Part shown: in pieces, positions 9,299 through 18,362 of the stretch
Layout of the letters: every line of letters starts with the position of its first letter
Position numbering within the stretch: position 1 is the stretch's first letter
Assembly (NCBI GenBank): GCA_964517135.1
Contig: CAZFBA010000038.1
Coordinates: forward strand, 1-35,047
Source: CAZFBA01 sp964517135
GTDB lineage: Bacteria > Cyanobacteriota > Vampirovibrionia > JBFMGH01
DNA length: 35,047 nucleotides
Direction of reading: 5' to 3'
Notes under the pieces: model-generated
The model's input: the letters and a program-made list of their open reading frames with translations, nothing else
Databases searched by the model: none
Told to the model about the DNA's origin: nothing
Program-made: the position numbers and the translations under genes

Positions 9299-10348
9299 AT
9301 GCAACATCAAAATCTAACACCAGCACTTTCAAAAAGCTACAAAATTGTTGTTTTTCTTATAAATACCAATTGTGAACGTAGTATTAATTTTGCTAAATGC
9401 ATTGCTGATAACATTGAAGTCATCTACATTACTTATGACGAAAAAAATCTAGAGCTTATTAATCATCCCAATATAAAAATAGTTCATTTAAAGAATTATA
9501 ATGACTCCGAGAACCATATCTATAATGATTTTAAAAGCTTTCAGATTGCTAGATTTCTTAAATGCAAATTCAAAAAGGCAAAATTATATGAAAATGAAAT
9601 CCTGATTATTTTTAATGATATAAATTTTACTAGTGTTTTATCCTACTTTAAAACTGCAACTGCACACTTCGACAACAACAAAGAAATTAATGAAACGTTT
9701 ATAAGAGAAGCATTTAGAAAAAAGCTTTTTACAAGCGTTAATTGTATTACAACACAAACTGTCAGACAACAAAATACTATTTTAAAAGGATTCCGAAACA
9801 CTTTAAGGATTCCAGATGGTGTAGAAATAAGTATAAATAATAATATTAATACAAATATTGAAGCTAATCCAGTTAACAAAGCAAATGCAGGATGTAACAT
9901 TCCTGATATCTCTATTCTTAATATAGATTTCATAAAGGAAGTTGCTCTTAAAGTTCCTGATTATAACTTTATTTATGTCACAAAAGAACCTATCTCTCCT
10001 GAAATTAAATATATTCATAACTTAAATTTTACATATGATTTAAAAAATATCGTTAATTATAAGCTAATATTACTGCCTTTTAAAGATTATAAAGACCACA
10101 AAATAGCACAACTACTTTATTATAACCTGTATCATCCCTGCCACATTATTGCAAAAGAACACCCTGAACTTGATATACATAGAAATATACTTACACTAGA
10201 AGCATCTACAACTGATATCATAACTACTTTGCAGGAATTACAAACTTTTAAAGAAACAAATTATATCGAAAAAAAACTACTGATAGAAAATAGCAGCTGG
10301 AAGGCCAGATCAAAACAGTTAGAATCAGCAATACTGGCTTTCAACTAA
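9299..10348 (+). CDS. Putative glycosyltransferase-like protein (GT-B type, divergent)
   Basis: This is a 349-aa cytosolic protein with no signal peptide. The layout loosely matches GT-B glycosyltransferases of the GT4 type: a Rossmann-like N-half (YKIVVFLINTNCERSINF), a central RIPDGVEIS that resembles the usual IPNGVD linker, and a C-terminal ENSSWKARSKQLE like the terminal SW..R helix of these enzymes. The conserved E-x7-E donor-sugar motif is not evident, so it may be divergent or inactive. ATG 9299 has GGGGA about 11 bases upstream, a long spacing. It diverges from the glycerate kinase gene. The assignment rests on motifs only. Confidence 0.5.
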   Translation: MQHQNLTPALSKSYKIVVFLINTNCERSINFAKCIADNIEVIYITYDEKNLELINHPNIKIVHLKNYNDSENHIYNDFKSFQIARFLKCKFKKAKLYENEILIIFNDINFTSVLSYFKTATAHFDNNKEINETFIREAFRKKLFTSVNCITTQTVRQQNTILKGFRNTLRIPDGVEISINNNINTNIEANPVNKANAGCNIPDISILNIDFIKEVALKVPDYNFIYVTKEPISPEIKYIHNLNFTYDLKNIVNYKLILLPFKDYKDHKIAQLLYYNLYHPCHIIAKEHPELDIHRNILTLEASTTDIITTLQELQTFKETNYIEKKLLIENSSWKARSKQLESAILAFN

Positions 10349-10388
10349 TTCTATGTCTTTATTTTAAAAGAATTATAGATAAAAATTT

Positions 10389-10413
10389 AATAATTGTAAA
10401 TATTACAATTATT
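10389..10413. repeat. Perfect 10-bp AT-rich inverted repeat
   Basis: AATAATTGTA and TACAATTATT (10 bp each) flank a 5-base AATAT loop, 40 bases after the stop of the glycosyltransferase-like gene. The stem is almost all A/T and no T-run follows on the plus strand, so it is a weak terminator candidate at best. It may be a 3' end stabiliser or a protein-binding palindrome. Confidence 0.4.
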
Positions 10414-10479
10414 CCTAGCAATTTTCCAACCTGATTGTATTTAAAAGTAATAACAAATAACAACTAAATTAGTGCTTCA

Positions 10480-10677
10480 ATATGCCCCGCCCCCTTATTA
10501 ACATTCAAACAAATGAAATTTTTAAACAAAACGTACCCACACATATCACACAATCATTTTGGCTAGTTTAAAAAATTATCGCTACATTCACAAGCACAAG
10601 ATCTAACACATAAAGAATTTTAAATTAAAAAAAGTGGGGAGATAGGTTAGAGAACATCAATAAATGTTCTCTTTTTT
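10480..10677 (+). ncRNA. Candidate structured small RNA ending in a strong terminator
   Basis: The 750-base gap 10349-11102 has no gene that I can support. Its left part holds two GC islands in an AT desert. One (near 10486, GCCCCGCCCCC) can pair with the other (GTGGGG near 10634) through CCCCGC/GUGGGG, closing a loop of about 130 bases. A clean intrinsic terminator follows immediately. That is the layout of a small RNA or a long 3' UTR. I do not recognise 6S, SRP, RNase P or tmRNA hallmarks. From 10678 to 11102 I see only AT-rich sequence. Confidence 0.35.
10650..10677 (+). terminator. Rho-independent terminator
   Basis: An 8-bp perfect stem GAGAACAT/ATGTTCTC closes a 6-base loop (CAATAA) and is followed directly by TTTTTT on the plus strand. 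It lies 300 bases beyond the nearest upstream stop codon, so it ends either a long 3' UTR or a separate small RNA. Confidence 0.85.
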
Positions 10678-11102
10678 AAAAAAGTTATGAATGATTTTTA
10701 ATGTATTTTGGGTTTTCAGAAACCATGTTTTTTCAAGTATATATAAAATTATTCTGACAATAGAGAAGTTTTCACATTTAAAACCTTAATACTTTTCCAT
10801 ATTTTTTCAAGTGAGCCTACTTTTTAGAACAAGTTAATTTATGATTATAAATTTAAATGGCACTTTATATAGTAATATTTAAGTTTAATAGTATATAAAT
10901 ATGTATTTCATTTTAGAGATTCCTCATGATTTAATTGTGCAATCAATATAGTACTGTATTTATAAATATAGTATCTATTTGTTGATCAAATTTTAAATGT
11001 AGTGTTATTATTTTTATACCAATTATATGTTTAATATGACTAAAACCTTATTTAATAAAGGAAATCAGGGGCCCGATACCTAAATCCAATTTTAAAATTT
11101 TC

Positions 11103-12809
11103 TTAAACTACTGTAAGGTTATATTTATTTATTATGCAATTGATTTTAGATACAATCTTTCCAAGACCTTTTCGCATTAAAGCAGATGTGAAGACAGGGT
11201 TAGGTGATTTTTTTACATCATCTTCTATTTCTTTCGTAGATTCCAGCAAATCAACTTTATTAAAAACTGTTAAAATAGGCTTATTGCTGGCATCAAGCTC
11301 TGTTAAAACATCATAAACAATATCTATCTGTTCTCTAAAACTTGGATGACTGGCATCAACAACATGAATAATCATATCAGCAAGACTAACTTCTTCGAGG
11401 GTTGCTCTAAAAGCAGCCACAAGAGAGGTAGGAAGACGCTGAATAAAGCCAACTGTATCACTTAAAAGAACATACGATCGATCAGGCAAAACTATTCTTC
11501 TAGTAGTAGGGTCAAGAGTAGCAAAAAGCTTATCTTCTACGAACACATCAGAGTCAGAAAGTGCATTTAGGAGAGTTGACTTACCTGTATTTGTATAACC
11601 AACAAGAACAGCCACTGGCAAACCCTGGCTAACACGCTTTTTACGCTGGGTTTTTCTGAATTTACGTATCTGTTCAACTTCGCTTTCAAGGTGGTTAATT
11701 CGACGTCTTATTGCCCTTCTATCTGTTTCAAGTTTTGTTTCACCCGGGCCTCTGGTAGCAATACCTCCTGAAGTTCCTCCTCCCATCTGACGGCTCAATG
11801 ACAAACCTGCTCCAACAAGTCTGGGGTAAAGGTATTTCAGTTGAGCTAACTCTACCTGTAGTTTACCTTCTTTTGTATGTGCACGCTGTGCAAATATATC
11901 AAGTATCAATTCAGTTCTATCAATAGTTTTGACGCCTATAATTTCCTCTAAATTTTTTTGCTGACGGGGTGACAATTCTGCATCAATAATCACGAGATTT
12001 GAATAATGTTCCTGAGCAAGCAGGCAAATTTCTTCTGCTTTACCTTTCCCTACGAAGTATGCCGGGTCTGGTGTAGTTTTTTTCTGAATAATTGTATGTA
12101 TAACCCTGGCCCCAGCCGTATCAGCAAGGTTTTCCAGTTCAACAATCGACTCTTCAACTTCCCATTTTGAGTTACCTTTTGTAAAAAGACCGACAAGAAT
12201 TGCTCTTTCTTCTTCTTTGACCTGAACAAGATCTGCCTGTTTTCTTGAAAATTCTTCTTCCAGAGATAAAATGAGCTCTTCGAAATCTTCTTCAATAAGG
12301 TTTCTAATGGTCATTGGACCTGAAACATTCCACAAATTGCCTTCGATATCTTTTTCAGGCATCAAATAGGCCATAAATATTTTATCTGCATATATTGCCT
12401 GCTGCCCCATTTTTTTACTGAAAGTTCCTTCCGGGTCAACAGTTATTAAAACAATAGCATCAAGTCTATTTCGGGCCAGTGTTACAAGATCCGTTCTATT
12501 TATATCTGCACCTGATAGGTGAGTGTGAATGCATCTAAGCCCACACAGGCGAGCTGATCCTTCTCTAATGCCTTTATAGCTTTCCATATCAACTTTATCA
12601 GAATCACCAACCGTGATATTCACTATCTGGCCTCGTCTATTTATTATTACTGCAATTTCTTTTTTTATTTCGTAAGAAATTTCGGCAAGTGTTTCAGCTA
12701 GATCTATTGTTACAAAGTCTTTTACAGGAACCCTTCTTTTATAAAGATTTGACAATCTATTAATATAACTTTTTTTTAAACCCCGTATATCTCCATAAAC
12801 CTTATTAAT
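11103..12809 (-). CDS. hflX: GTPase HflX (ribosome-splitting), probable ATT start
   Basis: HflX binds the 50S subunit near the peptidyl-transferase centre and splits stalled or hibernating 70S ribosomes after stress. The protein is the long form (568 aa from ATT, 550 from TTG 12755). It has an N-terminal extension (about residues 1-200), the HflX N-domain, a Gly-rich segment (QMGGGTSGGIATRGPGE), and a G domain with GYTNTGKST, DTVGF and NKVD. No ATG or GTG starts this frame. Upstream of TTG 12755 the frame stays open and encodes NKVYGDIRGLKKSYINRL, which resembles the conserved N-terminus of cyanobacterial and clostridial HflX. ATT 12809 has GAGGAG 9 bases upstream, while TTG has no ribosome site. 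An out-of-frame ATG (12816) with only 2 bases of spacing would give a three-codon peptide. Confidence 0.93.
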   Translation of the reverse strand: MNKVYGDIRGLKKSYINRLSNLYKRRVPVKDFVTIDLAETLAEISYEIKKEIAVIINRRGQIVNITVGDSDKVDMESYKGIREGSARLCGLRCIHTHLSGADINRTDLVTLARNRLDAIVLITVDPEGTFSKKMGQQAIYADKIFMAYLMPEKDIEGNLWNVSGPMTIRNLIEEDFEELILSLEEEFSRKQADLVQVKEEERAILVGLFTKGNSKWEVEESIVELENLADTAGARVIHTIIQKKTTPDPAYFVGKGKAEEICLLAQEHYSNLVIIDAELSPRQQKNLEEIIGVKTIDRTELILDIFAQRAHTKEGKLQVELAQLKYLYPRLVGAGLSLSRQMGGGTSGGIATRGPGETKLETDRRAIRRRINHLESEVEQIRKFRKTQRKKRVSQGLPVAVLVGYTNTGKSTLLNALSDSDVFVEDKLFATLDPTTRRIVLPDRSYVLLSDTVGFIQRLPTSLVAAFRATLEEVSLADMIIHVVDASHPSFREQIDIVYDVLTELDASNKPILTVFNKVDLLESTKEIEDDVKKSPNPVFTSALMRKGLGKIVSKINCIINKYNLTVV

Positions 12810-12915
12810 AGTGCATTTCTCCTCTCTTAAGTCATATTAAAATCAATTAAAAACAGATAGATACTAACATATCAATTATATAAGACTAATGCATAGCTAT
12901 AACAATAGATTTTTT

Positions 12916-13035
12916 GTTTTCGATTTTCAAAATTTTAAAAGTGAAGATATGGGTTGAACGAGCAGGCGCAGCCTGAGAGTGAGACCCCATGCCTTCCTTT
13001 AGGGTGGGCGGGATTTGGGCTTGAAAATCGAAAAC
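12916..13035. repeat. 120-bp GC-rich element with perfect 15-bp terminal inverted repeats
   Basis: GTTTTCGATTTTCAA (12916-12930) is repeated exactly in inverse at 13021-13035. The 90 bases between are much richer in G and C than the surroundings and hold further stems: CAGGC/GCCTG around GCA (12963-12975) and ACCC/GGGT (12984-13005). TTTTT follows the right arm on the plus strand, so the plus transcript could also terminate here. It lies between two minus-strand genes. It looks like a miniature inverted-repeat element or a dispersed palindrome; a structured RNA is the alternative. Confidence 0.6.
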
Positions 13036-13242
13036 TTTTTAAGTTATGCACTGATCTTTATATTATTGAAGATTCAAGTATTATAATCAAGTAAAATTGA
13101 AAATACTAAACAAATACAAGATATCTTATATTTTAGCTTTTAAAATATAAGTTCTGTAATAAAATTATATTATACTATTTAGTTTTTTAACATTAAAAAC
13201 TAAACCTGGAAAAAGGTTTAAAAAAAGCTTATTTAAAGTCTT

Positions 13243-14340
13243 TTAAGCTGATTGTCTGTCAATATAATCAATATCAACATAACGGCTTACCAGTTCTTTT
13301 GCCAGTTCAATCTTCTTTTTATCCTGGGGGGTAATCTTAACCAGCAAATCATGAACCTTTGATGCTGTCTGGTACGTACCTTCATTCACAATAATAACCG
13401 GTATTCTGGTTTTCTGAAGTAGTTTAAAGATATTTTTGTGTGGCATTACGCCTTCTGTAAGTATAATACCTGAGATGCAATCTTCGTCGTTATCGCCTAT
13501 AATACCTGCCGAAAGGCTTGCCAGAATTAAATCTTCTCTATCACCTGGTGTAATTAGCAAAGTACCTTTTTTCATAAAATTAAGTGCATGGTGAGCTGTC
13601 ATAGCACCAACAACAACCTGAAAAATATTTTCATAGAGGTATTGTCCATTAATCAATTCTGCATTAAGATGCTCACGAATTTGTGCCATTGTAGGCGCAG
13701 AAAGAATTTCCTGTTGTGGAATAGTGCCTAAAAGCTTCAGACCCATACTTTCAAGAGATTTAGTGGCCAGTTGTTTAATTTTTTCGTATTTTTCTTCTAT
13801 CACCTGATTCATTATTACACCCATTACTTCTACACCTTCTTTCTCAAATAGAGTTTTACTCATGTAAATTTCATCAATGGGTTTACCCAGTCCTCCTTTC
13901 GATACAATAATAACCCTAGAACCCAGTAAGCTGGCTACTCTGGCGTTATTGAAATCGAAAATGGATCCTACTCCTGCATGACCTGTTCCCTCAATAACTA
14001 CATAATCTTTGCCTCTTTTAATATGTTCATATGCAGTCATCAACTTGTTTTTTAGCATATCTTTTTTAATATTTCTGTTCAGAATATAATCTTCTGTAAA
14101 CCCTTTCGGTACAGCAATTGGTGACATCATTTTTAAGTTATCACGAATATTACAAATATCACTTATCAAATAAGTATCTTTATCAATACGTTCATCTCCT
14201 ACCAGCACAGACTGCTGGCCCACAGGTTTAATAAAGCCAACATTATCATATATCTGAGAAAAGGCCTGTAAAAGACCAATAGATATAGTTGTTTTGCCAT
14301 CATTTTGCCGGGTGGCTGCCACATAAACTGATCCTGGCAT
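13243..14340 (-). CDS. BioD-like P-loop/DRTGG-domain protein (Pta N-terminal-like)
   Basis: The 365-aa cytosolic protein has an N-terminal dethiobiotin-synthetase-like P-loop domain (AAA_26, residues 1-200; VAATRQNDGKTTISIGL is the P-loop, VIEGTGHAG the second motif). A DRTGG domain follows (about 220-330). This pair forms the N-terminal part of long phosphotransacetylases, but here the catalytic PTA_PTB domain is absent. Cyanobacteria carry such a stand-alone protein, which is usually annotated as phosphotransacetylase family. The role is probably sensory or regulatory in acetate or acetyl-CoA metabolism; this is inference. ATG 14340 has AAAGGAT 7 bases upstream. Confidence 0.82.
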   Translation of the reverse strand: MPGSVYVAATRQNDGKTTISIGLLQAFSQIYDNVGFIKPVGQQSVLVGDERIDKDTYLISDICNIRDNLKMMSPIAVPKGFTEDYILNRNIKKDMLKNKLMTAYEHIKRGKDYVVIEGTGHAGVGSIFDFNNARVASLLGSRVIIVSKGGLGKPIDEIYMSKTLFEKEGVEVMGVIMNQVIEEKYEKIKQLATKSLESMGLKLLGTIPQQEILSAPTMAQIREHLNAELINGQYLYENIFQVVVGAMTAHHALNFMKKGTLLITPGDREDLILASLSAGIIGDNDEDCISGIILTEGVMPHKNIFKLLQKTRIPVIIVNEGTYQTASKVHDLLVKITPQDKKKIELAKELVSRYVDIDYIDRQSA

Positions 14341-14546
14341 TTGATAATCCTTTTTTCTTCTGGAAATAAAACATATAAACTATAAAAGCTTGTATTTGAA
14401 CTTTAGAGTATTGTCTATTATAAGATGGATTTAAAAAAATGGCTTATTTTTTACATATATATGGTTCATAGAAATTTATATTTTAAATAAAACTTCATAC
14501 AATTTAGTTTTATGGGAAAAAACAGCAATAACTTGTTTTTAACAAA

Positions 14547-14600
14547 ACATAATATAAATTATATAATATTTTAACATGTTAAATATAAATTATATTATGT
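14547..14600. repeat. AT-rich imperfect palindrome with perfect 14-bp core
   Basis: The perfect palindrome TTTAACATGTTAAA (14570-14583) is framed by near-matching inverted arms at 14547-14560 and 14587-14600. It lies in the 337-base gap 14341-14677, between the glycosidase stop and the start of the DRTGG gene, about 200-260 bases upstream of the latter. It could be an operator for the DRTGG gene. The rest of the gap shows nothing else of note. Confidence 0.4.
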
Positions 14601-14677
14601 TTATATTGACTTAAATACAATAGCAACCACATAATCTCATCTAATATGTTACGATGAAAATTATAAAATACTTAACA

Positions 14678-16192
14678 TTATAGATTTAAAAACGGTCTCT
14701 CAGGGCTTTTCAATAGCTCAAATGCCAGTAGATAGCAGGCCGCTGTCCAGGTTTGATTTTTATTGCTGAGTTCAGGAATAAACTCTCCTGTAGTGCCCTC
14801 AAGCCATTCGGGCATATCTTTTTCTATAACCCTGGCTATTTTATTTAAGACCTCCTCTGCTTTAGCTCTTTGGGCTGATTTAGTTAGTATTGAAGAATAC
14901 AGAGCTCCAACAAATGGCCAGATACCGCCATTCACTGATCTATTTTCAGCCAGAAAGGTATCACCTGGTGTCAATCTTTCAATCTCATCATCTGGCATTG
15001 CAGGCCACATATACTTTACAGGTAGAGGTTTATTAATTCCATTATTCTCTATATAGTTAAGAATCAGGTCTGCCTGCTCTTTATCTGTCAAGCCAAAGGC
15101 GATAGCCATCAGGTTTGTAATCGTATCAAACCTGAAATCAAGGTAACCGGTACGGGCACAGGCAAGAAAATATCCACCATTCATAAGATTTCCTATATTA
15201 TGATAGGGTAATTTTTTGAGGTTGAAGGGGTTTATCTCGTGGCATTCTGACTCCTTATCACGCCGGGCACTTTTTTCAATATTAATTTCAAGCTGGCCAA
15301 GTTTTTTAGAATCCACCCAAAAATATTCGTGTATTAACTTTTTCAGCTCATCAGCTCTTGTTTTTGCTTTATGAGCAAGTTCAGCAGGTATTTTACCTTC
15401 CATTTTTGATGCTCTATCCAGTGCAGCATAGAAAAGGACCTGATTTCCTGCAACATAACCGTGCATACCCAGAGGGCGATCTACAAGACCCGCACATTCA
15501 ACTGAACTAATAAGAGGAGAAGAATCAAAACGATTGTTTTCAAGGGCTAATTTCAGCGCATTGATATAAGGCTCTTTTACACGGTCAAAAAATGCCGGGT
15601 CTTTCGACTTATTAGCCGCTTCAGATACCATTACAAGAAATAACAATGTTGAATCTACTGAATGAACGTAGCCAATTGTATCACCAGCACCTTTGATCTT
15701 CTTGCCTGTTTCAGGCTCAATAGATACAGGTACAAGACCATCTTCATCTATTACTTTTGCAAGATTTTCAATATATTTTTCAGTCTTATAGCTGTTTTCT
15801 TTTATCAGGTCGTAGAAGAGGGCATACATGTTATCACGGGTCCAGAGAAACTTATAGTCAGGAGAAAAGGTTTCATCAGAACCTATTGCCATATAACCCC
15901 TGAATTCTCCTTTTTCGTCAGTAAGCGTTGCTTTTTTGAGTACTTCATTAGCTTTTTCAGCGACACGATCCAGGGTTACATATTTTGAAATACCTTTAAA
16001 TGTGAGCTTTACGCCATTAAAATATTCTGCTGGCAGGAGATCTCTCTTTTTCTGAAGGTTATTTTTACAGGATACCTGCCATTTAGTGCATGATGGAACA
16101 GTAAAAGCCTTTTCAAAGCTCCTGAAGGCTATTTCCCCTGTATTTACTAAGTTATTCAACCCAAACCGGTTCTCAATGCCTGACAAATACAT
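14678..16192 (-). CDS. (alpha/alpha)6-barrel glycoside hydrolase (GH100/GH15/GH133-like)
   Basis: A 504-aa cytosolic enzyme with no signal peptide. Several motifs are typical of six-hairpin glycosidases such as invertases of GH100, amylo-alpha-1,6-glucosidases and related enzymes. They include FLWTRDNMYALFYDL (about residues 114-128), an aromatic/acidic segment DTIGYVHSVDST, SVNGGIWPFVGALY (about 418-431) and a C-terminal NQTWTAACYLLAFEL. The substrate (sucrose, or alpha-glucan branches) cannot be told from the sequence. A clear early ribosome site is missing before ATG 16192 (only GAAAGAG further up), but no better internal start keeps the domain. It is monocistronic. Confidence 0.7.
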   Translation of the reverse strand: MYLSGIENRFGLNNLVNTGEIAFRSFEKAFTVPSCTKWQVSCKNNLQKKRDLLPAEYFNGVKLTFKGISKYVTLDRVAEKANEVLKKATLTDEKGEFRGYMAIGSDETFSPDYKFLWTRDNMYALFYDLIKENSYKTEKYIENLAKVIDEDGLVPVSIEPETGKKIKGAGDTIGYVHSVDSTLLFLVMVSEAANKSKDPAFFDRVKEPYINALKLALENNRFDSSPLISSVECAGLVDRPLGMHGYVAGNQVLFYAALDRASKMEGKIPAELAHKAKTRADELKKLIHEYFWVDSKKLGQLEINIEKSARRDKESECHEINPFNLKKLPYHNIGNLMNGGYFLACARTGYLDFRFDTITNLMAIAFGLTDKEQADLILNYIENNGINKPLPVKYMWPAMPDDEIERLTPGDTFLAENRSVNGGIWPFVGALYSSILTKSAQRAKAEEVLNKIARVIEKDMPEWLEGTTGEFIPELSNKNQTWTAACYLLAFELLKSPERPFLNL

Positions 16193-16603
16193 TATAAACG
16201 TTACTCTTTCATAATAGGTTTTCTATATAAAGATTCTTAATACAAGTTTTTTGATAGTTAAAATCTATCATTTACTTTTTTTAATAATTTAATAACGGCT
16301 AAAAATGGCTAAAAGCTTAACATATTAAACATACAGGTATGGTTGAAATCTTCACCACATAATAGCTGATTTCAGCGAATTATATAGCTGATTTCATATA
16401 TTTTAAAATGTTTTGAACTTTCATTAATAAATAAATCTGCTAATATAATAAAGCAAATGCCCTGTTTATATAAGATTCTGGTATATTTGAGAAACAATAA
16501 AAACTGTGCAATATTATGAAACAAAAAAATAACTTTATTTAAGTATATTGCAGGTATTGTCGATATATGCTGAAAAGTCTTCAAGAAGAAAAGGAATCTT
16601 TTT

Positions 16604-17656
16604 ATGAAAAAAAACAACGGTTCAAATCTTGTGGAATACATTATACCTACTGCTATTATTGGCTTAACTTTAGGTTTAGGGCTCTTCTATATTGTTTCTG
16701 ATGGCAATTTGCTCAAATATTTTATGTCATCAAATAAAATGAAATTAAATAAAAGTACATCAACAATAGTTATTGGTGAAGAAAATGATGATCTCTTAAT
16801 TAACCCGGCATATAAAGGTGGTGAATTTGGTGGAACACCTGAACAGCCTGTTCAGAAATGTCAAAACGGTGTGTGTAAAATAGATTTCGGTGAATTTATT
16901 TTAACAGGAATACCAGAAAATTTTAATGAATTTCTAACTACGACAGGCACTTCTGGTGGCACAGAAAAATTGGTCAGTCTTATTACGCAAATAGCAAAAG
17001 AACTTGAAAATAACGGTGATCAAACCGGAGCAGCTCAATATAAAGATCTTGCAAATCTCGGACATTTCATCGGCTATGCTCAGGCCGAAATAGAAAATGT
17101 TAACAAAGAATGTAAAAAAAATGATGAAGCCTTTTGTATGCATGACGCTATGAAATCAAATATGCTAATAAAAATACCTGAAAATGTTAAGGAGCTTATA
17201 CCGGAACAACAACGTAATTTAAAAACTTATGATTTTATATCTACAACAGATTTAGGACATGCAAAAAACCTTCAGGTAACCAACCCGGAACTATTTGAAA
17301 CTTTAAAAGACTCAAACGTATCTTTCAAAGCACTGGAAAGCTATACAAACATCATGAATAACCCTGCCTATTCTGAGTCTATGAAAAAAGTTACTGAAGA
17401 ACTTTATAGAAACGTTGCTGAATTATCTATGCACTTTAACAGGCAATGCTATATATTTCATCAGGCTTATGATGGTACACAATTTAATATCTATGACCCT
17501 CTAACAGGTGAATTAAAATCATCCAAAGCTACTGGTTATAATGTTGGCAGCCAAATGAATCAGGTTTTGCCTTCAACAAGCTTTGGCACTGATCTTAACT
17601 CCAGGCTGATTTGCACTACTGGCAGATATAATGCCAAAGGAAAAGAATGTAAATAG
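16604..17656 (+). CDS. Pilin-like protein with large C-terminal domain
   Basis: The N-terminus (KKNNGSNLVEYIIPTA followed by a hydrophobic helix to about residue 30) resembles Flp/Tad and other type IVb pilins. A prepilin peptidase would cut at the Gly, with the Glu of LVEY as the conserved fifth-position-like acid. A large soluble domain of about 310 residues follows, with three Cys pairs (for example CQNGVC at about 86-91) that suggest disulfides and export. Ordinary Flp pilins are only about 50-80 aa, so this may be a minor pilin or a pseudopilin carrying a functional head. ATG 16604 has AAAAGGAA about 7 bases upstream. The gene is monocistronic, and no tad genes are in the window. Confidence 0.7.
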   Translation: MKKNNGSNLVEYIIPTAIIGLTLGLGLFYIVSDGNLLKYFMSSNKMKLNKSTSTIVIGEENDDLLINPAYKGGEFGGTPEQPVQKCQNGVCKIDFGEFILTGIPENFNEFLTTTGTSGGTEKLVSLITQIAKELENNGDQTGAAQYKDLANLGHFIGYAQAEIENVNKECKKNDEAFCMHDAMKSNMLIKIPENVKELIPEQQRNLKTYDFISTTDLGHAKNLQVTNPELFETLKDSNVSFKALESYTNIMNNPAYSESMKKVTEELYRNVAELSMHFNRQCYIFHQAYDGTQFNIYDPLTGELKSSKATGYNVGSQMNQVLPSTSFGTDLNSRLICTTGRYNAKGKECK

Positions 17657-17884
17657 TATCAAAAATACTTTTATATCCCTGTTTTATCAAGGCAGGTTAT
17701 CTTTTTAAAGCAAATATTTATCAATAATACAGCTAAAATAAATGTAATAATCAATAATCATTCCTAATAACTTCTGAAATAACAGAATTATTGATCTTTA
17801 TTGTGTATTTTTTTCTCAAAATTTAAAGAAAAAATAAATAATCTTAAAATTATTTCGGATTATCTAAATATTCTTGCTAGAATC

Positions 17885-17893
17885 TGATATACT
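17885..17893 (+). promoter_or_regulatory. Putative extended -10 promoter of the XRE gene
   Basis: TGATATACT matches an extended -10 (TGn followed by TATACT), about 58 bases upstream of ATG 17952. No convincing -35 is seen, which extended -10 promoters can do without. The gap 17657-17951 otherwise shows only AT-rich sequence. Confidence 0.4.
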
Positions 17894-17951
17894 TAAGTAA
17901 AAATATTAGAAAAAAAGAAATGTATGAACACAAAAACTAACGAGGGATTTA

Positions 17952-18362
17952 ATGGATCGTAAAAAATTTTGCATGAAACTCAGAAAGGCAAGGCTTGAAG
18001 CAGGCTTAAAACAGGAAGATGTAGCAAAATTTATGAAGTTGCCGATTTCAGCTATATCTGTTATGGAATCAGGTGCAAGAAGGGTAGATGTATTTGAGCT
18101 TTCTAAACTGGCAGACTGCTATAAAAAACCAGTAGAGTGGTTTTTCCACGAACATATTGAAAATCATCCAAAGAGAAGGTGGTATGACCTTGACCCAATT
18201 TTATCAGAATCTGTAGAGTTGCTCAGAAAGGCTCCAACGAAGCTTCAACGCTCAGCAGCATATGGTATGATTGGTTTTCTGAGAAACCCTGATTTTTCAG
18301 AAATAAAGACTGAAGAACAAGAATCTTTTCCAGATGATGAGCAAGAAGTGTTTACAGAATAA
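17952..18362 (+). CDS. XRE-family transcriptional regulator
   Basis: A 136-aa DNA-binding protein. The N-terminal HTH_3/Cro-C1 domain spans residues 5-65 (LRKARLEAGLKQEDVAKF, then LPISAISVMESGARRV, the recognition helix region). The C-terminal part is mostly helical and ends in a very acidic tail (EEQESFPDDEQE). ATG 17952 has GAGGG 5 bases upstream. It sits just before the tRNA-Thr integration site, so it may belong to the backbone or be the control gene of an older element. Its target is unknown. Confidence 0.87.
   Translation: MDRKKFCMKLRKARLEAGLKQEDVAKFMKLPISAISVMESGARRVDVFELSKLADCYKKPVEWFFHEHIENHPKRRWYDLDPILSESVELLRKAPTKLQRSAAYGMIGFLRNPDFSEIKTEEQESFPDDEQEVFTE

Noticed and set aside
9207..9332. 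Longer N-terminus for the glycerate kinase
   Set aside because: The extra residues have no homology to the family, overlap the divergent gene, and lie upstream of a good ribosome site.
11134..11316. Plus-strand open frame of 60 aa opposite hflX
   Set aside because: It is a shadow of the conserved HflX G domain, with no ribosome site of its own.
12916..13035. Palindromic element as a simple terminator
   Set aside because: The T-run follows only on the plus strand, while both neighbouring genes are on the minus strand, and the stem-loop is far longer than a normal terminator.
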